Shown: positions 1 through 7,022, counted from the first letter of the stretch. The stretch is 22,681 bases of DNA from an uncultured Cryptobacterium sp. (GCA_958410215.1 CATYOF010000020.1:1-22681); one strand, 5' to 3'. The notes: generated by a model not told the origin, from the letters alone. A program made the numbers and translations.

Positions 1-120
1 AATGTTGAGCTTCGTGGTGAACTCATTCATCCTATCGCTATGGAAGAAGGCCTTCGCTTCGCTATCCGTGAAGGTGGCCGCACCGTTGGTTCCGGTCGTG
101 TAACCAAGATCATCAAATAA
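1..120 (+). CDS. tuf: Elongation factor Tu, C-terminal end (partial)
   Basis: The first 39 codons in frame 1 encode the end of EF-Tu domain III, closing with the familiar RTVGSGRVTKIIK and a TAA stop. EF-Tu is the cytoplasmic GTPase that brings aminoacyl-tRNA to the ribosome. Domain III contacts tRNA and EF-Ts. Only the last tenth of the protein is here; the GTPase domain lies upstream of the window. The tuf-rpmG-trpT-secE-nusG order that follows is a common bacterial arrangement and supports the call. Confidence 0.96.
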   Translation, partial: NVELRGELIHPIAMEEGLRFAIREGGRTVGSGRVTKIIK

Positions 121-148
121 CAACGATTGATCTAAAGTTTGTGAATTC

Positions 149-178
149 GAGGGGAGCTCGCTTGCTGCGGGCTCCCTC
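149..178 (+). terminator. Weak hairpin after tuf, possible terminator
   Basis: GGGAGC (152-157) pairs with GCTCCC (171-176) across a 14-nt loop, and the stem can be extended by G/C pairs with one extra G. Only two T residues follow, so this is a poor intrinsic terminator. It could be a partial attenuator or processing site between tuf and rpmG. Confidence 0.35.
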
Positions 179-233
179 TTGATTGATCATGATGCAATGG
201 CAAGAATGCTATTACGTAAGTTAAGGAGTATTG

Positions 234-383
234 ATGCGTACTTTGGTCACTCTTGCATGTACTGAATGCAAGCGTCGAAACTATACGACCAAGAAGAACA
301 AGCAGAATAATCCCGATCGTATTGAGTTCAAGAAGTATTGCAAATGGTGTGGTCACCATACTTTGCATAAGGAAACTCGCTAA
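234..383 (+). CDS. rpmG: 50S ribosomal protein L33
   Basis: A 49-residue protein of the normal L33 length. It has two CxxC pairs, CTEC (C9/C12) and CKWC (C36/C39), typical of the zinc-binding (C+) form of L33. The rest is very basic and ends HTLHKETR, as usual for the family. L33 sits near the E site of the large subunit. The ATG at 234 is preferred over the TTG three bases earlier because AAGGAG (223-228) is five bases upstream of it. The gene lies between tuf and tRNA-Trp, its common place beside secE-nusG. Confidence 0.95.
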   Translation: MRTLVTLACTECKRRNYTTKKNKQNNPDRIEFKKYCKWCGHHTLHKETR

Positions 384-398
384 GATTAGGCAATATAT

Positions 399-475
399 AG
401 GCCAGTAGCTCCAATTGGTAGAGCGGCGGTCTCCAAAACCGCATGTTGGGGGTTCGAGTCCCTCCTGGCCTGCCA
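399..475 (+). tRNA. trpT: tRNA-Trp (anticodon CCA)
   Basis: Full cloverleaf: acceptor AGGCCAG (399-405) with CTGGCCT (465-471), D stem GCTC/GAGC (408-411/421-424) and anticodon stem GCGGT/ACCGC (426-430/438-442). The seven-base loop carries CCA at 433-435. A GGTTCGAGTCC T arm follows. The discriminator is G472 (as expected for Trp), and the 3' CCA is encoded (473-475). tRNA-Trp directly before secE-nusG is a frequent bacterial arrangement. Confidence 0.97.
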
Positions 476-486
476 GCTTGTTAATG

Positions 487-510
487 AGCAGCTCATGGGC
501 TGCTTATTTG
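487..510 (+). terminator. Short hairpin after tRNA-Trp
   Basis: AGCAGC (487-492) pairs with GCTGCT (499-504) around a 6-nt loop and is followed by TATTT. It may be a leaky terminator or a 3' processing hairpin for the tRNA. The T run is short, so read-through into secE is likely. Confidence 0.3.
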
Positions 511-547
511 GCGTATAGAGTAGTTATTTCCAGAGCAGGAAAGTTGT

Positions 548-949
548 ATGGCAAAGAAGTCTAAAACACAGAGAGCAAAAGCGTCTGCCAATCGTGCAGC
601 TAAAAAAGAGCGCGCAGCACAGCAGGCTCAGGCTACTCCGGTAGTTGAGGAGCAACCCAAGAAAAAACGTTTTGGGTTTAAGAAGTCTCCTGCAAAGACC
701 GTACAAGCATCTTCAAAGCCGGCTCCTAAGCCAAAGAAGGCTGCGGAAAAGCCTAAGAAGAAGCGCTTTGCTTTCCTTTCTGAAGTTCGTTCTGAAATGC
801 GTCGTGTTACGTGGCCCACGAAGCAGGAAGTTCTGCAGTGGACCGGCGTTGTAATTGTGGCGCTGTTGTTCTTCGGCGTATTTGTTGTCGTACTTGACGA
901 CTGGGTAGTAACCCCGATTCTTATGGCTATTTCTGGTTTGGGGGCTTAA
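548..949 (+). CDS. secE: Preprotein translocase subunit SecE, with long basic N-terminal tail
   Basis: SecE is the small essential subunit that clamps SecY in the plasma-membrane translocon. Residues ~76-133 are the conserved part: an amphipathic helix with EVRSEMRRVTWPTKQEV, then one membrane segment (about 98-118). Residues 1-75 are an extra low-complexity tail rich in Lys, Ala and Pro with repeated PKKKRF-type patches. The minimal SecE core is about 60 residues, so more than half of this protein is extension; such tails are known from actinobacterial SecE. AGCAGGAAAG just upstream supports the ATG at 548. The stop is three bases before nusG, so the two are co-transcribed. Confidence 0.93.
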   Translation: MAKKSKTQRAKASANRAAKKERAAQQAQATPVVEEQPKKKRFGFKKSPAKTVQASSKPAPKPKKAAEKPKKKRFAFLSEVRSEMRRVTWPTKQEVLQWTGVVIVALLFFGVFVVVLDDWVVTPILMAISGLGA

Positions 950-952
950 TCC

Positions 953-1483
953 ATGACGAAGAAATGGTATGTACTTCACACGTACTCAGGCTATGAGAAC
1001 AAGGTGAAGAAAAATTTAGAGACTCGTATTGAAACTATGGGTCTTGAAAACAACGTGTTCGCCATTGAAATCCCTACGGAAACCGTAACGGAAATCAAAG
1101 AAGGCGGGCGTCGTGTGGAAAGCGATAAAAAGGTATTTCCTGGTTATGTGCTTGTCCGCATGGAACTTGATGATCGCAGCTGGGCTGCGGTTCGTAACAC
1201 TCCTGGTGTTACAGGCTTTGTGGGTAGCCAAGGTCATCCAGCACCTCTTACCCGCGAAGAATATAACAAGATTATGAAGCGCACCTCGCATGAGGCTCCC
1301 AAGAAAACCTCAACGAATCTTGAAGTTGGTCAGAGCGTTAAGGTTGTTTCTGGTCCTCTTGCTGAATTTGATGGTGTTGTTTCTGAAGTTTCTCCTGAAG
1401 CTGGTAAGGTTAAAGTTCTTGTTTCCATCTTTGGACGCGAAACTCCGGTAGAACTTTCCTTTGATCAGGTAGCAAACATTTAA
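953..1483 (+). CDS. nusG: Transcription termination/antitermination protein NusG
   Basis: NusG binds RNA polymerase and couples it to Rho or to ribosomal S10. The 176-residue protein has the normal two-domain layout. An NGN domain begins KKWYVLHTYSGYENKVKKNL and contains FPGYVLVRM (62-70) and the NTPGVTGFVG segment. A linker rich in Lys/Thr (108-122) leads to a KOW domain (~127-173) with SVKVVSGPLAEFDG and a VSIFGRETPVEL ending. Length matches the family. It is three bases downstream of secE and precedes rplK. Confidence 0.97.
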   Translation: MTKKWYVLHTYSGYENKVKKNLETRIETMGLENNVFAIEIPTETVTEIKEGGRRVESDKKVFPGYVLVRMELDDRSWAAVRNTPGVTGFVGSQGHPAPLTREEYNKIMKRTSHEAPKKTSTNLEVGQSVKVVSGPLAEFDGVVSEVSPEAGKVKVLVSIFGRETPVELSFDQVANI

Positions 1484-1499
1484 CTTTGAGAACAATGCG

Positions 1500-1537
1500 A
1501 CTTTATGCCCGCATGTGGACGGGGCTTCTCGTAAAGT
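1500..1537 (+). promoter_or_regulatory. Two-part hairpin in the rplK leader, candidate autoregulatory site
   Basis: In the 108-base gap before rplK, ACTTTA (1500-1505) pairs with TAAAGT (1532-1537), and inside it GCCC (1507-1510) pairs with GGGC (1522-1525). In many bacteria L1 represses its own operon by binding a stem-loop in the L11 leader. The position fits that role, but I did not match the L1 consensus base by base, so the function is inferred. Confidence 0.35.
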
Positions 1538-1591
1538 TCGCTTGTCATATAACGGTAAACAAATTATTTCAGTCGAAAGGAAGCAACTGAA

Positions 1592-2086
1592 ATGGCTGAT
1601 AAAAACGTAAGCGGTTTCGTTAAGCTCCAGATTCCTGCTGGCGCTGCAAATCCTGCTCCTCCTGTTGGTCCTGCACTGGGTGCACAGGGCGTAAACATTA
1701 TGCAGTTCTGCCAGGCATTCAACGCTGCTACGCAGGACAAGGCAGGCACTATTATCCCTGTTGAGATTACGGTTTACGAAGACAAAACCTTTGACTTCGT
1801 TCTGAAGACTCCACCTGCTGCTTTCTTGATTAAGGAAAAGCTTGGCATTAAGGGTGGTTCTGGTATCCCTCAGTTGAAGAAGGTTGGCGAACTTACCGAA
1901 GACCAGCTTCGTGAAATTGCTGAAATTAAGATGCCTGACCTGAATGCAAACACCATTGAAGCTGCTATGGAAATCGTTGCAGGCACCGCTCGTTCCATGG
2001 GCGTAACCATTGAGGGTCGTGCTCCTAAGAAGGAATACAAGGTAACCCGTCGTTTGGCTGCATTGCTTCAGGGTGATAACGCTTAG
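1592..2086 (+). CDS. rplK: 50S ribosomal protein L11, with C-terminal extension
   Basis: L11 binds the GTPase-associated region of 23S rRNA and helps the action of elongation factors and stringent factor. Residues 1-141 match the family throughout: KLQIPAGAANPAPPVGPALG, GVNIMQFCQAFNAAT, the LKTPPAAFLIK segment, and EIAEIKMPDLNA leading to GTARSMGVTIEG. L11 normally stops near residue 141-142. Here a basic segment (APKKEYKVTRRLAALL, then GDNA) adds about 22 residues. The ATG at 1592 follows AAAGGAAG. The gene forms the usual pair with rplA. Confidence 0.96.
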   Translation: MADKNVSGFVKLQIPAGAANPAPPVGPALGAQGVNIMQFCQAFNAATQDKAGTIIPVEITVYEDKTFDFVLKTPPAAFLIKEKLGIKGGSGIPQLKKVGELTEDQLREIAEIKMPDLNANTIEAAMEIVAGTARSMGVTIEGRAPKKEYKVTRRLAALLQGDNA

Positions 2087-2180
2087 TTTTCTTCTTCCTG
2101 TGTAACGGGATTATATTTCATCTGCAAAAGTGGAAGAGCCTTAAAAGAGCTCGCCATACCACGAAAGGAAATAGTTAGAT

Positions 2181-2882
2181 ATGTCTAAAAAATATGATGA
2201 GGCTAAGGCCAAAATCGAAGCAGGTAAGACCTATGCTCCTCTTGCTGCTCTTGCATTGGTAAAAGAGATCCATCCTGCAAACTTTGATGAAACTGTTGAA
2301 GCTCACTTCCGTCTGGGTATTGATACCCGTCAGGCAGATCAGCAGCTTCGTGGTACCGTAAGTCTTCCTAACGGTTCCGGTAAGACGGTTCGTGTAGCAG
2401 TTTTTGCTGAAGGCGATGCTGCACGTGCTGCAGAAGAAGCTGGCGCTGATATCGTTGGTTCTGATGATTTGGTGGCAGACATTCAGGCTGGCAAGCTTGA
2501 CTTTGATGCAACTGTTGCAACTCCCGACCAGATGGCTAAGGTAGGCCGTCTCGGTAAGGTTTTGGGTCCTCGTGGCTTGATGCCTAACCCAAAGTTGGGC
2601 ACCGTAACTCCTGATGTTGCTAAGGCTGTTAAGGAGCTCAAGGGTGGTCGCGTTGAATATCGTGCTGACCGTTATGGTATCTGCCATGTAGTTCTTGGTA
2701 AGTGCTCCTTTACCGCTGAACAGCTTGCAGAAAACTATGGTGCAGTATACGACGAGATTCTTCGTATGAAGCCTGCTGCAGCAAAGGGCAAGTATGTAAA
2801 GTCTGTAACCGTTACTTCCACCATGGGCCCTGGCGTAGCAGTTGATAGCTCCGTAAATCGCGAATACACTGCTGCTGAATAA
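2181..2882 (+). CDS. rplA: 50S ribosomal protein L1
   Basis: L1 forms the mobile stalk near the E site and in many bacteria represses translation of the rplK-rplA mRNA. The 233-residue protein has normal length. It shows FDETVEAHFRLGIDTR near residues 34-49, the GSGKTVRVAVFA segment, and the signature GRLGKVLGPRGLMPNPKLGT (~122-141). The C-terminal SVTVTSTMGPGV is also typical. GAAAGGAAATAG precedes the ATG at 2181. A 94-base gap separates it from rplK, and a strong terminator follows, closing this ribosomal block. Confidence 0.97.
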   Translation: MSKKYDEAKAKIEAGKTYAPLAALALVKEIHPANFDETVEAHFRLGIDTRQADQQLRGTVSLPNGSGKTVRVAVFAEGDAARAAEEAGADIVGSDDLVADIQAGKLDFDATVATPDQMAKVGRLGKVLGPRGLMPNPKLGTVTPDVAKAVKELKGGRVEYRADRYGICHVVLGKCSFTAEQLAENYGAVYDEILRMKPAAAKGKYVKSVTVTSTMGPGVAVDSSVNREYTAAE

Positions 2883-2910
2883 AACAAACGTTTACCGTAT
2901 TTGACGTTTA

Positions 2911-2936
2911 GGCACCTCTTAGGAGGTGCCTTTTTT
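2911..2936 (+). terminator. Rho-independent terminator after rplA
   Basis: GGCACCTC (2911-2918) and GAGGTGCC (2923-2930) form a perfect 8-bp stem with a TTAG loop, followed at once by six T. Classic intrinsic terminator. Confidence 0.95.
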
Positions 2937-2979
2937 ATGCATAAGTATCCGTTATTTTTTGAAATATATACCAAAAATG

Positions 2980-3039
2980 TAATATACAAATACTCAAACG
3001 ATATAAGAAACAAATAAATAAGGAACTAATATACAAATA
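2980..3039. repeat. 13-bp direct repeat upstream of aroD
   Basis: TAATATACAAATA occurs at 2980-2992 and again, identically, at 3027-3039, 47 bp apart, in a very AT-rich stretch that must contain the aroD promoter. A pair of identical boxes in a promoter can be an operator. No regulator can be assigned from sequence, though a LysR gene lies 2 kb downstream. Confidence 0.6.
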
Positions 3040-3066
3040 GTTGATAAATCTCAGGTAGGAGGGATT

Positions 3067-3834
3067 ATGACGCAACCTATCGATATCAAAGGAATCAAAC
3101 TCGGTGAAGGTCGTCCAAAGACTATTATTTCACTGATGGGGGCTCACGCAGATGAAAACATTGAGCTGGTGAAAAAGGGCATTGATGCCGGTGTAGAGTG
3201 CTTTGAGTGGCGTGGCGATTTTGCTGCAAATGTTCATGATCCACAAGCTATGGCACAAGAGTCTATAGAGATTGGGAAAGCTCTATCAAACAACCCTTAC
3301 TTGTTTACCTTCCGTTCTACCAGTCAAGGTGGACAGCTTACTATTCCGGTAGAGGAATATGTTGCTCTCAATAAGGCTATTATCGAAGCAGAGGCAATTG
3401 ACCTGGTTGACATTGAAACCTGGATTGGCGACGCAGCGGTATTAGAGCTTGTTGCTTGCGCACAGCAGCACAACGTAAAAACCGTTATTTCTTATCACAA
3501 CTTTGCAGGCACGCCTTCAGTTGAGTGGATGGTAAATCTTTTGACGCATATGGCAGATTTGGGTGCCGATATTCCAAAGATTGCCACTATGGCAAATGGC
3601 GCTCAGGACGCTTTAAAGCTTCTTGCTGCAACTGAAGAAATGTCTCGCATTCACAGCGATAAGCCACTTTTGACTATGGCAATGGGTCGCGAAGGAAGCA
3701 TTACTCGTTTGGCTGGTGAACTTTTCGGTTCCGCTATTACGTTCTGCTCGCTAGAGGCAGCTTCTGCACCAGGTCAGGTTCAGGTAAAACAAGCTATTCG
3801 TATCATGGATGATTTGCATGAGGTTTTAGTATAA
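3067..3834 (+). CDS. aroD: 3-dehydroquinate dehydratase, type I
   Basis: The enzyme converts 3-dehydroquinate to 3-dehydroshikimate through a Schiff base on lysine. The 255-residue chain matches the class I length (~252). It shows FEWRGDF (E47, R49), TFRS (81-84), DIE (115-117), the catalytic His in SYHNFAGTPS (H144) and the Schiff-base Lys in IPKIATMAN (K171). All key residues are intact. An excellent site AGGAGGG (3057-3063) lies three bases before the ATG. aroE follows 67 bases downstream with no terminator between, so the two form one unit. The role may be biosynthetic or catabolic: both quinate use and aromatic synthesis employ this step. Confidence 0.94.
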   Translation: MTQPIDIKGIKLGEGRPKTIISLMGAHADENIELVKKGIDAGVECFEWRGDFAANVHDPQAMAQESIEIGKALSNNPYLFTFRSTSQGGQLTIPVEEYVALNKAIIEAEAIDLVDIETWIGDAAVLELVACAQQHNVKTVISYHNFAGTPSVEWMVNLLTHMADLGADIPKIATMANGAQDALKLLAATEEMSRIHSDKPLLTMAMGREGSITRLAGELFGSAITFCSLEAASAPGQVQVKQAIRIMDDLHEVLV

Positions 3835-3901
3835 CGATTTGTTTTGTTGGTTAGTAGACTGGTAATTAGATAACCGAACACAGGAGAAAGAGGGAGTTAT
3901 T

Positions 3902-4786
3902 ATGCCAGAGAAAATTGAGATAAGTGGTCACACCCATCTAATCAGCCTTTTGGGTAGCCCTATTCGTCATTCAATGTCACCTGCTACTCATAATCTTTCG
4001 TTTGAAAAGCTGGGCGTAGATTCGATTTATATCGTATTCGACGTTAAGCAGGACGATCTGCCTGACATCATTGCAGCAATGAAACGCATGGATGGTTGGG
4101 ACGGCAGCAATGTAACCATGCCTTGCAAGCAGGCTATCATTCCTTTGCTTGATGGTCTTTCAGACAGCGCAGAGCTTATGGGTGCAGTAAACGTCTTGAA
4201 GAAAGAAGAAGACGGTCGCATTACCGGTCATAACACCGATGGTACGGGCATGATGCAGAATATCCGTAATCATGGTGAAGAAATCGAAGGCAAAACTATT
4301 ACGGTAGTAGGTCCTGGTGGCGCTGGTTCTGCAATTTTGGTTCAGGCAGCTTTGGATGGTGCTAAGAAGGTGCATGTTTTCGCACGTGAAGGTGGCCCTT
4401 CTTATACTCGTGCTACTACGCTTCTTCCTCGCGTTCAGGAAAAAACAGGCGCAGAAATGATTCTTCATGCGTTTGAAAATAAGGAAGAAATGAAGGAAGC
4501 TATTGCTGAATCCGATATTCTTATCAATGCTACTCCAGTTGGCATGGGCGATAGCGCTGGTCAGACCCCAGTGCCTGCTGAACTCATTAAAGAGGGCATG
4601 GTAGTAGCTGACGCAGTTTATCATCCTCGCATGACTCAGATTTTGAAAGACGCTGAGGCTAAGGGTTGCAAGATCATTGGTGGTATTGGCATGATGATCG
4701 AACAGGCAGCAACGGGCGAAGAAATTTGGTATGGCGTTAAGATGCCTACCCAGGAAATCTTGGACGAGTTGTTCCCTGAAGAATAA
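3902..4786 (+). CDS. aroE: Shikimate (or quinate/shikimate) 5-dehydrogenase
   Basis: It reduces 3-dehydroshikimate to shikimate with NAD(P)H. Substrate-site features are LGSPIRHSMSP (SxS at 24-26), NVTMPCK (Lys76) and NTDG (Asp113). The nucleotide loop is GPGGAGSA (137-144), and INATPVGM and a C-terminal GGIGMMIEQAA follow, as in the family. After the second Rossmann strand the sequence reads VHVFAREGG, lacking the NRT motif that binds the NADP phosphate in E. coli AroE. An NAD-using, YdiB-like or quinate-active enzyme is therefore possible. The 294-residue length is slightly above AroE (~272) and close to YdiB (~288). It is the second gene after aroD and is closed by a perfect-stem terminator. 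Confidence 0.9.
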   Translation: MPEKIEISGHTHLISLLGSPIRHSMSPATHNLSFEKLGVDSIYIVFDVKQDDLPDIIAAMKRMDGWDGSNVTMPCKQAIIPLLDGLSDSAELMGAVNVLKKEEDGRITGHNTDGTGMMQNIRNHGEEIEGKTITVVGPGGAGSAILVQAALDGAKKVHVFAREGGPSYTRATTLLPRVQEKTGAEMILHAFENKEEMKEAIAESDILINATPVGMGDSAGQTPVPAELIKEGMVVADAVYHPRMTQILKDAEAKGCKIIGGIGMMIEQAATGEEIWYGVKMPTQEILDELFPEE

Positions 4787-4798
4787 CTAAAATGGTAT

Positions 4799-4838
4799 GA
4801 AAACATCCTGCAGGATTAATTTCTTGCAGGATGTTTTC
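4799..4838. terminator. Terminator after aroE (14-bp perfect stem)
   Basis: GAAAACATCCTGCA (4799-4812) and TGCAGGATGTTTTC (4825-4838) are exact inverted repeats with a 12-nt loop. The T-rich right arm and AT-rich sequence beyond suit an intrinsic terminator for aroD-aroE. The A-run on the left arm means it could also work in the opposite direction. Confidence 0.8.
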
Positions 4839-4851
4839 TCATTTGATCAAT

Positions 4852-5046
4852 TTGCTTTGTATTCTTTGTTTTTTGAGGAATTCTGAGCTTAGTTTGAGAA
4901 TAAAGCGCATAGAGCGCAGCCAAGGTTTGGCACTGACGGATATAGGGATGAGAAGACTCTATGGTGCGTATTTTTGCTGCGCATTTAGCTTTATTCGAAA
5001 ACGAAATAAAGCGAAGCTGACTCAAAGAATAAAGAATACCAAGCAA
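4852..5046. repeat. 195-bp imperfect palindrome (element A), ERIC-like in form
   Basis: The outer 26 bases (4852-4877) match the reverse complement of 5021-5046 at 23 of 26 positions (TTGCTTTGTATTCTTTG... against ...CTTTGGTATT-type complement). Further in, the arms pair again: AGCTT/AAGCT (4886-4890/5014-5018), GAATAAAGC/GCTTTATTC (4898-4906/4988-4996), GCGCAGC/GCTGCGC (4914-4920/4976-4982), GCAC/GTGC (4930-4933/4964-4967) and ATAG/CTAT (4942-4945/4959-4962). Nearly the whole element can fold as one long hairpin. Open frames inside it (for example 4831-5049) are by-products of the palindrome. It fills the 300-base gap between the aroE terminator and the LysR gene and resembles the element at 13411-13600. 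Confidence 0.85.
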
Positions 5047-5142
5047 TAATTATCCAATGGAGTTGCGGCAAGTTGATATAACTCGTGACAAAATCGGAAC
5101 ATCTTTAGCGTTTAAGGTTTATGAAAGTTGGGGAGGGGCGCA

Positions 5143-6021
5143 ATGGATTTTCATCAGTTGTATTACTTTAAGGCAATTGCGGAATCCAAAACAATGAGCG
5201 AAGCCGCTGATAAGCTTCATATTTCTCAGCCGTCCCTTTCGCGTGCCCTTCGCCAAATTGAAGAAGAAACGGGGGTTCAGCTTTTTGATCGTAAGGGCAG
5301 AACGCTGGTTCTAAATGATGCAGGTAAAATTGCCCTGCGATGCGCAAACACTGCCTTGAACGCACTTGATCGAGTTTCTTTAGAGGTCGAGCTGTATCAA
5401 AAAAAGAAGGAGCATGTAATCACGCTTTATGCTCCGGTTCCTATGGGTAATAATGAAACCATTCTTATGCGTTTTAAAGAAATGCATCCACGTGTTTTGT
5501 TGCGTGTGAGTGATTCAAAGAAGACCGAATATACTGAAGAAATTCCTCATCTCATATTTTTCGCTTCACCAAAGTATCACCAAGGGGGCGGCTATACTCT
5601 TTTAGGAAGAGAGTATATTTCACTTTTGGTTTCGAAAGATTCTCCGTACGCACAGGCTGAATCAGTTGCATTGGCGGATTTGGCCCACGAATCATTCATC
5701 GTTAACCCAGTTGGTTCGTTGCGTAATATTGTTGATAGTATGTTCCAAGAAGCGGGATTTAGTCCGAATTTGTATATGGAAAACCAATCCTATATCCAAA
5801 TTCAAGAAATGGTAGCACGAGGTGTTGGTATTACCTTAGCGCCAGAAGTTACGTGGGCAAATGATAGCCGTGATGATTTAGTCTATGTTCCTTTAAGCGA
5901 TGTGAAGCGTACGCGCTATTTGTACTTACGGGTACCTGATAATGCTCCTTCATCATCAAAGGTTGATGCATTAAAAAGCTTTTTGATTGATTATTTCGCC
6001 GAAGTTTGCAAGCCTCTTTAA
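5143..6021 (+). CDS. LysR-family transcriptional regulator
   Basis: A 292-residue protein of typical LysR length. The N-terminal winged helix-turn-helix is clear: MDFHQLYYFKAIAES, AADKLHISQPSLSRALRQIE and GVQLFDRKGRTLVLNDAG (residues 1-61). The rest is the periplasmic-binding-like effector domain (from about residue 90) ending FLIDYFAEV. I chose the ATG at 5143 because GGGAGGGG (5130-5137) is ideally placed before it; a TTG five codons earlier overlaps that site. Such proteins bind DNA as tetramers at T-N11-A boxes and usually sense a small metabolite. Its place behind aroD-aroE suggests a link with quinate/shikimate or aromatic metabolism, but target and inducer are unknown. Confidence 0.93.
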   Translation: MDFHQLYYFKAIAESKTMSEAADKLHISQPSLSRALRQIEEETGVQLFDRKGRTLVLNDAGKIALRCANTALNALDRVSLEVELYQKKKEHVITLYAPVPMGNNETILMRFKEMHPRVLLRVSDSKKTEYTEEIPHLIFFASPKYHQGGGYTLLGREYISLLVSKDSPYAQAESVALADLAHESFIVNPVGSLRNIVDSMFQEAGFSPNLYMENQSYIQIQEMVARGVGITLAPEVTWANDSRDDLVYVPLSDVKRTRYLYLRVPDNAPSSSKVDALKSFLIDYFAEVCKPL

Positions 6022-6031
6022 CTCTTCGCAG

Positions 6032-6059
6032 AAAGCACCTTGCCTTTGTGTGGTGCTTT
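6032..6059 (+). terminator. Hairpin after the LysR gene, likely terminator
   Basis: AAAGCACC (6032-6039) pairs exactly with GGTGCTTT (6052-6059) around a 12-nt loop, ten bases after the LysR stop. The following GTGATTTTG is T-rich but interrupted, so termination may be incomplete. Confidence 0.55.
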
Positions 6060-6096
6060 GTGATTTTGTGATGCGTTAGTGCTCAGTCGTTGCCTT

Positions 6097-6121
6097 CATC
6101 CCTTTGTCGAAAGGGTGTTTT
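6097..6121 (+). terminator. Second hairpin with T run upstream of the HEAT-like gene
   Basis: CCCTTT (6100-6105), tetraloop GTCG and AAAGGG (6110-6115), extended by CA/TG with one bulged T, then TGTTTT. It could back up the previous terminator. Confidence 0.4.
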
Positions 6122-6159
6122 CGCATACCGATACCTTCGGAAGTTTTTTGCATTGAGGC

Positions 6160-6165
6160 TATAAT
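6160..6165 (+). promoter_or_regulatory. Candidate -10 box (TATAAT) for the HEAT-like gene
   Basis: A perfect TATAAT lies about 90 bases before the ATG at 6256, in an AT-rich patch that also contains GATAAT (6173-6178). No good -35 hexamer is visible at 16-18 bases, so this is tentative. Confidence 0.35.
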
Positions 6166-6255
6166 AAAATGTGATAATAAATTCTTTAACTTTGACTTTG
6201 CAATGGGCCCGTTTCGTCTTGGCAGGATGTGAATGGAGCCGAACGGAGGACATTC

Positions 6256-6858
6256 ATGAGCGAAAAAACACAGAGTGCAAAAGATCTTGCAGCGCGACTT
6301 CTTCAATCGAAAGATCTAATTAAAGAAGTAGTTCTTGCTTTGTCGGGTTCAACGCGTCGCGATCGTCAAAATGCTTCGTCTGTGCTTGCTCAGGTTGCAA
6401 AACTCGATCCGGAAGTATTGGTTCCTTATACCAACGATTTTATCGATGCTTTGAATCGTCCTGAAGCTCAAACGCGTTGGGAATCTCTTGATGTTCTTAC
6501 TGAATTGGTTCCGTTCGATTCACGCACGTGCGATAAGGGAATTGCCGGAGCTGAAACAGCTCTTTTTGATGAGGATAATGGTTTTGTTCGTCTGTCCGCC
6601 CTTCGTTTCCTTTGCGCGTTGGGGGCGACAACGGAAAATCGTTCCCAAAAAGTGTGGCCTTTGCTTGATGAGGCAATTCAGTGCTATCACGGTGACTATG
6701 AATATCAGGACATGCTGGTTGCGCTTATTTCCTTTTCTACGGGCAAACTTGCTCCAGAAGTAAAGGAAGGATTAATTGAACGAGTTTCTTTTGATGCGCA
6801 GCACAGCAAAGGAGCTTTAAAGCGTCGAAGCCAGCAGATTATTGATAATCTTTCGTAG
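6256..6858 (+). CDS. Small HEAT-repeat-like protein, function unknown
   Basis: A 200-residue soluble, all-helical protein without signal peptide or membrane segment. Alternating helices with patterns such as SSVLAQVAKLDPEVLVPYTN, RWESLDVLTELV and VRLSALRFLCALGA look like HEAT/ARM-type repeats, a scaffold fold for protein contacts. No catalytic motif is visible. It ends in a basic LKRRSQQIIDNLS helix. The ATG at 6256 is chosen over the GTG at 6229 because CGGAGGA (6244-6250) sits five bases before it. It stands alone between the LysR gene and icd and seems to be its own transcription unit. The HEAT assignment is by helix pattern only. Confidence 0.75.
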   Translation: MSEKTQSAKDLAARLLQSKDLIKEVVLALSGSTRRDRQNASSVLAQVAKLDPEVLVPYTNDFIDALNRPEAQTRWESLDVLTELVPFDSRTCDKGIAGAETALFDEDNGFVRLSALRFLCALGATTENRSQKVWPLLDEAIQCYHGDYEYQDMLVALISFSTGKLAPEVKEGLIERVSFDAQHSKGALKRRSQQIIDNLS

Positions 6859-7022
6859 CAAAACTTCCCGTAGAGTGTCGATGTAGTTATGTCGGTGCTT
6901 CGCAAATTGCGTCTATGATCGTTGTCAAGGGGCCGTGTAGAGAAATCTACGTTACATTTTTCAATACTCCACTATGATAGAGCGCTACAAAGCTACACTT
7001 ATACCTTGTAATAAAAGAAGCG

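Noticed and set aside
4816..5049. Overlapping short reading frames on both strands between aroE and the LysR gene
   Set aside because: They lie inside the long palindrome and mirror one another, have no ribosome site and read as low-complexity basic peptides. They are by-products of the repeat.
5128..5142. Five-codon longer TTG start for the LysR protein
   Set aside because: It would overlap the GGGAGGGG ribosome site that serves the ATG at 5143, and LysR proteins begin at the MDFHQL-type sequence.
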